From NCBI GenBank assembly GCA_014138645.1, contig JACJIB010000006.1, forward strand, positions 62,001-126,000: DNA of 64,000 nt. The letters run 5' to 3'. This DNA is from Methylorubrum thiocyanatum. Lineage in GTDB: Bacteria > Pseudomonadota > Alphaproteobacteria > Rhizobiales > Beijerinckiaceae. Every line of letters begins with the position of its first letter. The stretch's first letter is position 1. A model generated the notes under the pieces. The model did not search any database, was not told where the DNA came from, and saw only the letters and a program-made list of their open reading frames with translations. Both the position numbers and the translations under genes were made by a program. Positions 1-7,598 of the stretch are shown piece after piece.

Positions 1-1
1 C

Positions 2-184
2 GGCAGCGCGCAGGAGCCCTGGTGGCTCGACGAAATCGAATTTCGCGATCACGCCGGGGACGCGACGGTCTGCTACGCGCTCCACTTCCGCCTGCAGGGC
101 GACGACGGTGGCCTGTGGACGGTCGACATGCGGGCATCCGCGGACGGGCATCGTCCCTTCCGGTTCGAGCGACGGCAGGGCTGA
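2..184 (+). CDS. C-terminal end of an unknown protein (partial)
   Basis: An open frame runs in from the window edge and stops with TGA at 182-184, giving about 60 residues. The visible part has two tryptophans followed by an acidic stretch and ends in a basic tail. I do not recognise a family. The residue use is that of a real protein rather than the Arg/Ala-rich pattern of antisense frames here, so it is probably the end of a genuine gene. Function unknown. Confidence 0.45.
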   Translation, partial: GSAQEPWWLDEIEFRDHAGDATVCYALHFRLQGDDGGLWTVDMRASADGHRPFRFERRQG

Positions 185-204
185 GGCTGCGCGGGAGGGA
201 CGGC

Positions 205-501
205 GCCATCGCCGACCTCTTGCGCAGGGCGCGGGAATCGCCCGGCAGGCGCGATGAAGCGGCCGTCGCCGAGGGCGATTGGGTCGCGCGGCCCTGCGCT
301 CGGCGCCGGCCCGGGGACCACGACGCCGCGGCCATCGGCATCGTCCGGCTCGGCGCTCACGGCAGGATCGTTGAGCGCTGGGACGTGATGCAGATCCTTC
401 CCGAAACCGGCGCCCCTCCGAACGGGCTGTTTCGAGAGCCCAGCGTCGTTCGAACGTCGATCGCCCGAGAGATGAGCCATTCGACGGGCATCGAAAGCTA
501 G
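205..501 (+). pseudogene. SnoaL-like (polyketide cyclase-type) fragment, decayed
   Basis: The frame ending at 501 carries a stretch (about 256-432) that reads like the C-terminal half of a SnoaL-like/NTF2-fold protein: an AVAEGDWV strand, then GRIVERWDVMQ and a LPETGAPPNGLF tail. The Val/Ala-Glu-Gly-Asp and E-x-W-D-V-x-Q signatures are typical of the family. There is no plausible start codon with a ribosome site after the preceding gene stops at 184, and the N-terminal half is missing. I read it as a remnant. An intact, only distantly similar SnoaL-like gene lies just downstream. Confidence 0.5.
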
Positions 502-610
502 AAACCGGAAAATCTGCAAACTTTTGCAGCAATGCTCCGGTGTTTCTCGCGTATCCTGAGATCGATAAACAACCTAGTCTCGCGCTCAACGAACGAGCGA
601 GGCCTGTCCC

Positions 611-1027
611 ATGAGCACGATTACCTCCGTGGCCGAAGCCTTCTTCGAGGCGTGCGAGACGGGCGGTGGCTGGGCGGCGTGCGAACGCTATTGCGCACCG
701 GATGCTGGATTCTCGGCTCAGGCGGATGCCCTGGCGGGCATCACCACGCTGCGCGATTACGCCGAGTGGATGAAGGGCCTTCTGACGGTCCTGCCCGACG
801 GGCGGTACGAGGTGAAGTCGTTCGCCACGGACGAGGAGCGCCGGAACGTGGCGGCGTATGGCGTCTTCCGCGGGACCCATACCGGCGAGGGCGGCCCGTG
901 CCCTCCGACCGGGAAAAGCACGTCGACCGACTACGTCTACGTCATGCAGTTCGACGGCGAGCGGATCGCTCACATGACGAAGATCTGGAACGACGCGCGC
1001 GCCGTGAAGGAACTCGGCTGGGCCTGA
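611..1027 (+). CDS. SnoaL-like / NTF2-fold protein
   Basis: 138 residues, starting at ATG 611. The protein has the length and pattern of a single SnoaL-like (cystatin-like alpha+beta barrel) domain: an N-terminal helix, a WAACERYCAPDAGF segment, an aromatic TTLRDYAEWMKGLL helix and the C-terminal strand GERIAHMTKIWND. These small folds act as hydrolases, isomerases or ligand-binding proteins, and the sequence gives no substrate. It stands alone, ending 27 bp before the convergent decarboxylase gene. The fold assignment is good; the function is unknown. Confidence 0.7.
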   Translation: MSTITSVAEAFFEACETGGGWAACERYCAPDAGFSAQADALAGITTLRDYAEWMKGLLTVLPDGRYEVKSFATDEERRNVAAYGVFRGTHTGEGGPCPPTGKSTSTDYVYVMQFDGERIAHMTKIWNDARAVKELGWA

Positions 1028-1054
1028 GATCCGCACCCCGGCCGGGCGGCGGGC

Positions 1055-2344
1055 TCAGCCCCGAGCGCGGATCATCTCGGCCCTGCCTCCCTCCACCAGC
1101 ACCTCGGCCGGGGTCGGGTGGCTCAGGAACCCCGTCGGGCTCGCGGTGAGGCCGTAGGCGCCCGATTGCAGCACCGCCACGAGATCGCCCTCGGCCAGCG
1201 GCGGCAGGGGGGCGGCGCGGGCCAGCATGTCGAGCGGCGTGCAGAGCGGGCCGACCACGGCGGTGGCGGCGCGCGGCGCCTCAGGGCCCTCGACCCCGGC
1301 GGCGAGGGGAAAGTCGCGCTTGACGATCTGGCCGAGATTGCCGCTCGCCGCGAGGTGATGGTGCATGCCGCCATCGGTGATGACGAAGCGGCTGCCGCGC
1401 GAGTCCTTCACCGCCAGCACCCGCGCCACGTAGAGCCCCGCCGGCCCGGCGAGGTAGCGGCCGGGCTCCAGCACCACCCGGGCGCCCGCGAGCCGGGGGT
1501 CGGCCCGCAGCGTCGCGATCAGGTCGGGCAGGCCGGCGCGGATCGCCCCAAGGTCGAGGGCGGCCTCGCCGGAAAAATACGGGATACCGAGCCCGCCGCC
1601 GAGATCGATCGTCTCCAGCGCCCGCCCGGTTCGCTGGGCGATCCGCGCCGCGAGGCCGAGTCCGTAGGCCCATTGGCCGAGAAGCGTCTCGGCCTTCAGT
1701 CCCTGCGTGCCCGCGAAGAGGTGGAGCCCGACGAGACGCAGGCGCGGCATGGCCTCCACCGCGTCGATGGCGGCGTCCATAGCCTCCTCGTCGAAGCCGA
1801 AGGGGGAGGGCTTGCCGCCCATCCGCATCGCCCCGCCCTGTGCGGTGGCGCCGGGATTGATCCGCAGCGCCACCCGCACGGTCACGCCGTGACGCTCGGC
1901 GGCGGCGGCCACGCGAACCATCTCCTCGCGGTTCTCGAGGTGGATCTCGCCGATGCCGCCGGCCACCACCCGGTCGAGATCGGCCGTGCCCTTGCCCGGC
2001 CCCGCGAACAGGATCTTTTCCGGCGCGACACCGGCCTTGAGCGCCGCTTCGAACTCGGCACCGGAGGCGATCTCGGCGCCCGCGCCCTCCTCACGGAAAA
2101 CGCGGATGACCGCCGGGTTCGGGTTCGCCTTGACCGAGAAATCGACCTCCGCGAAGCCGGCGACCGCCGCGCACAAGGCCCGGTAGGTCCGGCGCATCGT
2201 GGCGGCGTCGTAGACGAAGAGCGGCGTGCCGAATTTTTCGGCGAGATCGGTCAGCGGCAGGCCGCCGACCTGCAGCACGCCGCCCGCATCCCTAGAAAAG
2301 TTTTCGGCGATCAGCGCGGCGGCGAGGTCGGGAGCGTCGGCCAT
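1055..2344 (-). CDS. PLP-dependent Orn/DAP-type decarboxylase, exosortase A-associated type
   Basis: 429 residues of the alanine-racemase-fold group IV decarboxylases (LysA-like). Visible motifs are FSVKANPNPAV near residue 70, whose Lys should bind pyridoxal phosphate, HLFAGTQ, the glycine-rich GGGLGIPYF, EPGRYL, GPLCTPLD with the active-site Cys, and QSGAYG near the C-terminus. It is the last gene of a minus-strand trio (ACP, AMP ligase, decarboxylase), 5 bp after the ligase stop. This trio matches the decarboxylase/ligase pair described for exosortase A systems more closely than lysine biosynthesis. It probably decarboxylates an amino acid or amino-acyl intermediate; the substrate is unknown. 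Housekeeping LysA is the less likely alternative. Confidence 0.82.
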   Translation of the reverse strand: MADAPDLAAALIAENFSRDAGGVLQVGGLPLTDLAEKFGTPLFVYDAATMRRTYRALCAAVAGFAEVDFSVKANPNPAVIRVFREEGAGAEIASGAEFEAALKAGVAPEKILFAGPGKGTADLDRVVAGGIGEIHLENREEMVRVAAAAERHGVTVRVALRINPGATAQGGAMRMGGKPSPFGFDEEAMDAAIDAVEAMPRLRLVGLHLFAGTQGLKAETLLGQWAYGLGLAARIAQRTGRALETIDLGGGLGIPYFSGEAALDLGAIRAGLPDLIATLRADPRLAGARVVLEPGRYLAGPAGLYVARVLAVKDSRGSRFVITDGGMHHHLAASGNLGQIVKRDFPLAAGVEGPEAPRAATAVVGPLCTPLDMLARAAPLPPLAEGDLVAVLQSGAYGLTASPTGFLSHPTPAEVLVEGGRAEMIRARG

Positions 2345-2349
2345 AGGAG

Positions 2350-3867
2350 CTAGATTTCCGCCGCCGCGCGCTCGGCGGTGAGGCGCTTGTAATCGACCTT
2401 GCCGTTGGGCGTGGTCGGCAGCGCCGCCACCGCCTCGATGGTGCGGGGCACGAGATGGGGCGCCAGTGCCTTGCGCAGGCCTTGGAGGACATCCGCGGTG
2501 CCCGGCGCGTCCTCGGCCGGCACGGTGACCGCGTGGATGCGCTGCCCCAGGCTCGGATCGGGCAGGCCGATCACGGCGGCCGCGCGGAAGGCGCCGGTCT
2601 CCATCAGCGCCGCCTCGACCTCGGTCGGGCTCACGCGGAACCCTTGCGTCTTGATCATCGTGTCCTCGCGGCCGATGAAGCGGAAGAAGCCGTCCTCATC
2701 CTCCACCACGAGGTCGCCGGAGCGGCAGACGAGGCCCGGAGCCGATCCGGGCGGCGGGAACGGGTCGGGCACCAGCACGCGGGCGGTGTCCTCCGGCCGG
2801 TTCCAGTAGCCCATCGAGACGGTGGGGCCGCGGTGATGCAGGATGCCGGGCTCGCCCGGCCGCGCCCGCCGCCCGCCGGTCGTGACGGCGAAGATCTCGG
2901 TCTCGGGGATGGCGCGGCCGATCGAATCCGGCCGCCGGTCGATCTCCTCCGGCGGCAGATAGGTCGAGCGGAAGGCTTCCGTGAGGCCGTACATCAGCAC
3001 GATCGCCGTGTGCGGCAGCCGCGCCCGCAGGCGCTCGATCGTCGGCAGCGCGAGGCTGCCGCCGGAATTGGTGATGGCGCGGAGGGCCGAGAGATCCGCC
3101 TTGGCGAGGTGCGGCGCGGCCCGCGTCAGCAGCGTCCACAGCGTCGGCACGCCCGCGAGCAGGGTGATGCGATGCGCCTCCAGGGCGCGGACGACGTCGT
3201 CGCCGAGCCTCGGCGTCAGCAGCACGATCCGCGCGCCCTGCTCGACGCTGGTGAGGAGCTGGTTGAGACCGTAATCGAACGAGAACGGCAGCACCGAGAG
3301 GATGCGGTCTTCACGGTTGATGCCGAGATAGGTCCGCACGATGCGGGTACCGGCGATCAGGTTGGCGTGGGAGAGCATCACGCCCTTGGGCAGGCCGGTC
3401 GAGCCCGAGGTGTAGAGGATCGCCGCCAGACCGTCCGGCGCCGGCTCGCCGGGGACAAGGGCCGTGCCGTTCTCCCCCGCCTCTCCGTCGAGGATCACCA
3501 GATCCGAAAGGTCGTCCAGCGCGCCCTCCAGCCCGGTGGCGTGGGCGGCATCGGTCAGCAGCACCCGCGCCCCGCTGTCGGCGACGATGTGGCGGACCTG
3601 CCGCGGGCGCAGGGACGGGTGGATCGGCACGAACACGCCGCCCGCCGCGCTCACGGCAAAGATCGCGACGCCTTCGCGGATCGATTTCGGCAGCAGGATC
3701 GCGACCCGGTCGCCGGGCGCGAGCCCGAGGCGCGCCAAGCGCCGCGCCAGCGCGCCGACCCGCGCCCGGAAGGCGGCGTAGGTGAGGGTCTCGTGGCCCT
3801 CGACGATCGCGGGGGAATCCTCCGCGCCGGCTCCTTCGAGCAGGTGGTGCAGCAGCGTCGGGGCCAT
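2350..3867 (-). CDS. acyl-CoA ligase (AMP-forming), exosortase A-associated type
   Basis: About 505 residues of the ANL superfamily. The P-loop-like A3 motif (LYTSGSTGLPKGV) is near residue 160, A5 (MYGLTEAFRST) near 295, the A7 core near 390 (YRSGD-type LVCRSGDLV) and the A10 lysine motif NGKVDYKRL at the C-terminus. It should adenylate a carboxylic acid and pass it to a thiol, probably the ACP encoded 7 bp upstream. I chose the ATG at 3867 because it follows the ACP stop; a longer frame to 3918 would overlap the ACP gene. The trio acp-ligase-decarboxylase is compact and presumably one transcript. The substrate acid cannot be read from the sequence. Confidence 0.85.
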   Translation of the reverse strand: MAPTLLHHLLEGAGAEDSPAIVEGHETLTYAAFRARVGALARRLARLGLAPGDRVAILLPKSIREGVAIFAVSAAGGVFVPIHPSLRPRQVRHIVADSGARVLLTDAAHATGLEGALDDLSDLVILDGEAGENGTALVPGEPAPDGLAAILYTSGSTGLPKGVMLSHANLIAGTRIVRTYLGINREDRILSVLPFSFDYGLNQLLTSVEQGARIVLLTPRLGDDVVRALEAHRITLLAGVPTLWTLLTRAAPHLAKADLSALRAITNSGGSLALPTIERLRARLPHTAIVLMYGLTEAFRSTYLPPEEIDRRPDSIGRAIPETEIFAVTTGGRRARPGEPGILHHRGPTVSMGYWNRPEDTARVLVPDPFPPPGSAPGLVCRSGDLVVEDEDGFFRFIGREDTMIKTQGFRVSPTEVEAALMETGAFRAAAVIGLPDPSLGQRIHAVTVPAEDAPGTADVLQGLRKALAPHLVPRTIEAVAALPTTPNGKVDYKRLTAERAAAEI

Positions 3868-3874
3868 CACGGAG

Positions 3875-4126
3875 TCAGGCGTCGGAGCGCCGGTCGTCGA
3901 TGAAATGGGCCAGCGCATCGACGCTGTCGAAATTGGCGAGGTCGAAGCTGTCCTCGTCGATCTCGACGCCGAAGCGGTCGCCGAGATGCATCATCAGGTC
4001 GAGGATGCCGATCGAATCCAGCGCGTCACTGGTCACGAGGGAGGTCTCCCCGGTGACGGCGCCGGAGGGAAGGCCCGGGTTGCGGGCCGCGATGAAGGCG
4101 AAGATCGCCTCCCGCACGTCGGCCAT
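3875..4126 (-). CDS. acyl carrier protein
   Basis: 83 residues, acidic, with the DALDSIGILDLMMHL motif; the Ser of DSIG is the expected phosphopantetheine attachment site. First gene of the minus-strand trio with the AMP ligase and PLP decarboxylase. It probably carries the acyl or aminoacyl group activated by the ligase. A GTG at 4138 would add four residues and is an alternative start. It is not the fatty-acid AcpP, whose sequence is different and highly conserved. Confidence 0.85.
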   Translation of the reverse strand: MADVREAIFAFIAARNPGLPSGAVTGETSLVTSDALDSIGILDLMMHLGDRFGVEIDEDSFDLANFDSVDALAHFIDDRRSDA

Positions 4127-4182
4127 CGACTGAACCACGGCTCGGATGCCCCTCGATCGGTCCTGTGCTGGTCTCGGGTTGC

Positions 4183-4194
4183 GGGCTTAAGCCC
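4183..4194. promoter_or_regulatory. perfect 12-bp palindrome between divergent acp and DoxX genes
   Basis: GGGCTTAAGCCC is a perfect palindrome, extended outward by a GTTG/CAAC match with one unpaired base. It lies in the 208-bp gap between the divergent acp (-) and DoxX-like (+) genes. It could be an operator or just a short repeat; no regulator is encoded nearby. Confidence 0.25.
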
Positions 4195-4334
4195 AACGCA
4201 CGGGCAAGTCCATGGTGCCTCCCTGGTGAGCGCAAGATCCCCAGCCTTCCGCGCCTTCGCGCGATCCGCTTAACCCGCGATTCACGCTGGCCCCCGAGGC
4301 TTCGGGCTCCCTTCCCTCCCGGAGTCCTCGGCCC

Positions 4335-4859
4335 GTGTTCGGTTCAGCCCAGAACGGTGTGCTTCTCGCCGCCCGCCTCCTCATGGCCTCGGCCCTGCTG
4401 CCGACCGGCGTGGCGCGGGCGCTCAACGTGTCCGGTTTCGCGGTGACGTTGGCCGGGGCCGGCTGCCCGGCGCCGAACGCCGTCGCAACGGCGGCCGTGA
4501 TCGTGCAGGTGTTCGGCCCGCTCGCGGTGATCCTCGGCGTGATGCCGCGGATCACCGGGCTCGCCATGGCCGGCTTCGTCGCCGGCATGGCCGCGCTGCT
4601 GCACCCGTTCTGGCTCCAGGCCGGCGCCGCCGCGGTGACGGAGCGCAGCTTCTTCCTCGCCGATCTCGGTCTGGCGGGCGCCTTCCTGATGTATGCGATG
4701 ACCGGCCCCGGCGCCTGGGGCTGGCAGGGCTTCTTCCGGAGCGGCGACGCCCCGGCGCCCGCCCGCGCGACGAAAGCCGCACCGAAGGCGCCGGCGCGGG
4801 CCAAGACCGGCGGCGTCAAACGGAGCGGCGGCCGGGCTCCGGCGCGTGCTGCGGCGTGA
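4335..4859 (+). CDS. DoxX-like membrane protein with basic Ala/Lys tail
   Basis: 174 residues from a GTG start at 4335. About four hydrophobic segments fill residues 1-135, with the pattern of DoxX/DoxD-type inner-membrane proteins (PTGVARALNVSGF, then a PLAVILGVMPRITGLAMAGF helix pair). The last 40 residues are an Ala/Pro/Lys/Arg tail (ARATKAAPKAPARAK), typical of disordered basic extensions in high-GC genomes. The final 44 bp overlap the end of the convergent MFS gene. DoxX proteins are poorly defined membrane proteins with proposed redox roles; no specific function can be assigned. Confidence 0.65.
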   Translation: MFGSAQNGVLLAARLLMASALLPTGVARALNVSGFAVTLAGAGCPAPNAVATAAVIVQVFGPLAVILGVMPRITGLAMAGFVAGMAALLHPFWLQAGAAAVTERSFFLADLGLAGAFLMYAMTGPGAWGWQGFFRSGDAPAPARATKAAPKAPARAKTGGVKRSGGRAPARAAA

Positions 4860-6360
4860 CCGGAGCGAGGCTCGCGCCTTTCGTGTTCGCATCGTCTCTG
4901 TCCGATAGCCGGCAACCACCGATCGGGACGATGCTCTGAGGCGACCCGTCGGCGGGTCGCGGGACGGCCTGCGCGACGCGGCGCTGCCCCGAGACTTCGG
5001 CGCCGGCATCCGGCGCCAGCCGCCGGAACACGAAGAACGCGCCGACCGAGATCACGGCCACGCCGAGGAAGGCGAGGGAGAAATCCCTTGCCTCGATCCC
5101 CGCATGGCCGTGCCACGCGGCGGCGCCTTCCAGCGCGAGGGCGCCGATGGAGACGCCGAGGCTCAGGGACAGTTGCTGCGCGACGCTGGCCAGACTCGTC
5201 GCCGCGCTCATCTCCCGCGATTCGAGGTCGGCATAGGCGATGGCGTTCACGCAGGTGAATTGCAGCGAGCGCACGCAGCCGCCGAGCAAGAGCACGCTGA
5301 TGATGATCCAGTGCGGCGTCTGCGCGGTGAACAGCCCGTTGGCGGCGAGGAAGGCGGAGGCGACCAGCGCATTGACCACCATCACCCGGCGGAAGCCGTA
5401 GGCGCGCAGGATGCGCGGGCCGACGATCTTGATCAGCAGCGCGCCCGCGGCCGCGGCGAAGGTGATGAGCCCCGAATGCAGCGGATCGAGCCCGAAGCCG
5501 ATCTGCAGCATCAGCGGCAGCAGGAAGGGGATGGCGCCGGTGCCGATCCGGAACAGGCTTCCCCCGGTCACGGCCGCGCGAAACGTGTCGTGCTTGAGGA
5601 GGTCGAGGCGGATCAGCGGATGCGCGGTGCGCTTGGCGTGGCGCAGGTAGAGCCCGACCAGCACGGCCCCGCCGGCCATGCAGCCCCAGGACACGCCGTC
5701 GGGCAGCAGGTGGCGCCCGGTCGCGGCGAAGCCGAGCATCAGCAGGGCGAGCCCGCCGCCGGAGAGCAGGAAGCCGGCGACGTCGAGGGGCGGGCGCGTC
5801 TTCTCGCGGATGTCGCCGAAATACACGGTCGCCAGCACGATGCCGGCGAGCCCGATCGGGATGTTGATGAAGAAGATCCAGCGCCAGTCGGCGTAGGTGG
5901 TGATGAAGCCGCCCAGCGGCGGCCCGAGGATCGGGCCGATCAGCGCGGGGATGGTGAGGTAGGCCAGCGCCCCGACGAGTTCGGATTTCGGCACCGAGCG
6001 CAGGATCACGAGGCGGCCGACCGGCACCATCATCGCCCCGCCGATCCCCTGCACGAAGCGGGCGGCGACGAAGCCGGTGAGCGAGTTCGCCGCGGCGCAG
6101 GCGAGCGAGCCCGCCATGAACACGCAGAGCGCCGCGCGGAAGACGTTGCGCGCGCCGTATCGGTCGGCGGCCCAGCCGGAGACCGGGATGAAGATCGCCA
6201 GGGACACGAGATAGGCGGTGAGCGCGAGCTTGAGGGCGATCGGATCGACGCCGAGGCTCGCCGCGATCGCCGGCAGCGCCGTGGCGATCACCGTCGAGTC
6301 GGTGTTCTCCATGAACAGGGCGGTGGCGACGACGAGGGGAACGATCTGGGCGGGACGCAT
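4816..6360 (-). CDS. MFS drug exporter, DHA2 (EmrB/QacA-like) family
   Basis: 514 residues with roughly 14 hydrophobic segments. MENTDSTVIATALPAIA matches the N-terminal motif of the DHA2 family, WAADRYGARNVF is motif A, and GPILGPPLGGFI is antiporter motif C. It should export a drug or other small hydrophobic compound using the proton gradient. The start at 6360 (MRPAQIVPL) places the first helix correctly; an open frame to 6462 would add an unlikely arginine-rich leader. The last 40-odd residues follow the final helix and partly translate an intergenic palindromic repeat (4889-4937), so the C-terminus has probably been extended by read-through into that element. Confidence 0.85.
   Translation of the reverse strand: MRPAQIVPLVVATALFMENTDSTVIATALPAIAASLGVDPIALKLALTAYLVSLAIFIPVSGWAADRYGARNVFRAALCVFMAGSLACAAANSLTGFVAARFVQGIGGAMMVPVGRLVILRSVPKSELVGALAYLTIPALIGPILGPPLGGFITTYADWRWIFFINIPIGLAGIVLATVYFGDIREKTRPPLDVAGFLLSGGGLALLMLGFAATGRHLLPDGVSWGCMAGGAVLVGLYLRHAKRTAHPLIRLDLLKHDTFRAAVTGGSLFRIGTGAIPFLLPLMLQIGFGLDPLHSGLITFAAAAGALLIKIVGPRILRAYGFRRVMVVNALVASAFLAANGLFTAQTPHWIIISVLLLGGCVRSLQFTCVNAIAYADLESREMSAATSLASVAQQLSLSLGVSIGALALEGAAAWHGHAGIEARDFSLAFLGVAVISVGAFFVFRRLAPDAGAEVSGQRRVAQAVPRPADGSPQSIVPIGGCRLSDRDDANTKGASLAPVTPQHAPEPGRRSV
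4889..4937. repeat. 49-bp imperfect palindromic repeat, copy A
   Basis: This stretch begins GCATCGTC and ends CGATGCTCT, with CCGA..GCCGGC and ACCACC blocks between. It aligns without gaps to 11042-11090. The outer GCATCG/CGATGC ends are inverted repeats. It looks like one of the short palindromic elements scattered through Rhizobiales genomes. This copy lies inside the coding end of the MFS gene. Confidence 0.6.
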
Positions 6361-6623
6361 CGGCAGAGACAAGTGTAGGACGTGTCGAAGGGTTGCGGCC
6401 GACGGCAGGTGGAGCACGTCTGCGGCAACGCGTCGGAATAAACGACGTGGCCGAACGGTCACAGCCCCCGGGGATACGTCCGGCAGCCTGCCGCGCGTCC
6501 TTCCGGGACGCGCCCCGCACGGCTAGGCTTCCGCCCGAAAAGAGGGGCTGTCCCGCCATCCGCGGCAGGATCGTCTCCCCGCGCGCCGCACGGTGCCGGT
6601 CCTATTATCCACGAAAGTGCCCG

Positions 6624-7514
6624 ATGCCCCTGCGGTCGAATCCTCGTCCCGCCTTCTCCGCCCGCCTCGCGCTCGCCGCCTCCCTGCTCGCCGGCCTCGC
6701 CGGCTGCGGCGACGTCGTGCTCACCGACGGCAGCGCGCTCTCCCGCCGCGACCAGTTCGTGACGAGCGACGCGGTGGCCTCCGAATCCAAGCTCTTCATC
6801 GACCCGACCCTGCCGCAGACGGTTCGGACCGTGCGCATCGTGCCGACGCGGTTCACCGAGGCGGTTTCCGGTCCCGGTCTGAACGAGGTGGAGCGGCGCC
6901 TGATCGCCAACGCCGCCGACCGGGCGCTCTGCTACGACCTGTCGCTGCGCTACGACGTGGTCTCGTCGGGCCGCGCCGACCTCACCGTCCGCTCGGCGGT
7001 CACACGGGTCGATCTGACCAACGTGCCGGCCTCGGGCGCGACCATCACCGCCTCGGCGGCGATCTCTATCGCGGCCCAGGTCGGCGTCGGCTTCGCCGAC
7101 ACGGTGGGCAAGATCCCGGTGCCGCGGGTGCCGATCGGGCTGGGCAGCCTGACCATCGAGGCCGAGGCGCTCGACGCCCGCAATCGCCAGCGCGCGGCGA
7201 TGATCTGGGCCGGGGCGGCCAACTCCTTCACCAATCAGGCCCGCTTCTCCGCCGCCGGCGACGCCTACGATCTGGCCGGCGAGTTCGGCCAGGATTTCGG
7301 CTCCTACCTCGCCACCGGCCAGGATCCGTTCAAGGGCGAATTGCAGATCCCGACCTACGACCGGATCCGCATCACCACGCTGGGCGAGGCCCCCCTCGAT
7401 CCCGATTGCGAGGCCTTCGGCCGCGCGCCCGGCATCGACGGCATCCTCGGCGACATGATCGGCCTGCCGCCGGACTGGACCGACAAGGGACCGGGCGTCT
7501 CGGCGGCGCGCTGA
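6624..7514 (+). CDS. predicted outer-membrane lipoprotein, DUF3313-like
   Basis: 296 residues starting at ATG 6624. A lipoprotein signal is clear: a basic N-terminus, a hydrophobic stretch and lipobox LAGC, with Cys at about residue 28. The mature part resembles DUF3313-type lipoproteins: an SRRDQF segment, the FIDPTLPQTVRTVRIVPTRF strand, and ERRLIANAADRALCYDLS. It probably sits in the periplasm or at the outer membrane. It is monocistronic and followed by a strong GC-rich palindrome shared with the convergent adenine deaminase gene. Function unknown. Confidence 0.7.
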   Translation: MPLRSNPRPAFSARLALAASLLAGLAGCGDVVLTDGSALSRRDQFVTSDAVASESKLFIDPTLPQTVRTVRIVPTRFTEAVSGPGLNEVERRLIANAADRALCYDLSLRYDVVSSGRADLTVRSAVTRVDLTNVPASGATITASAAISIAAQVGVGFADTVGKIPVPRVPIGLGSLTIEAEALDARNRQRAAMIWAGAANSFTNQARFSAAGDAYDLAGEFGQDFGSYLATGQDPFKGELQIPTYDRIRITTLGEAPLDPDCEAFGRAPGIDGILGDMIGLPPDWTDKGPGVSAAR

Positions 7515-7544
7515 ACCTCGCTTCGATCGCCTCGATCAACGCAG

Positions 7545-7575
7545 CCCCCTCTCCCCGCCCGGCGGGGAGAGGGGG
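7545..7575. terminator. 15-bp-arm GC palindrome between convergent genes
   Basis: The arms 7545-7559 (CCCCCTCTCCCCGCC) and 7561-7575 are perfect inverted complements around a single base. It sits between the ends of the lipoprotein gene (+) and adenine deaminase gene (-). It has no T-tract, so it is either a bidirectional stem-loop stop or a REP-like repeat. Confidence 0.5.
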
Positions 7576-7598
7576 AAGCCCGCGTCTCTCCCGTCGGC

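Noticed and set aside
1118..2353. Plus-strand frame opposite the PLP decarboxylase
   Set aside because: Arg/His/Gly-rich and with no motif; the decarboxylase motifs on the minus strand are unambiguous.
1055..4126. Complete exosortase/PEP-CTERM system
   Set aside because: Only the associated ACP, ligase and decarboxylase are present; no exosortase or sorting-signal protein was found in the window.
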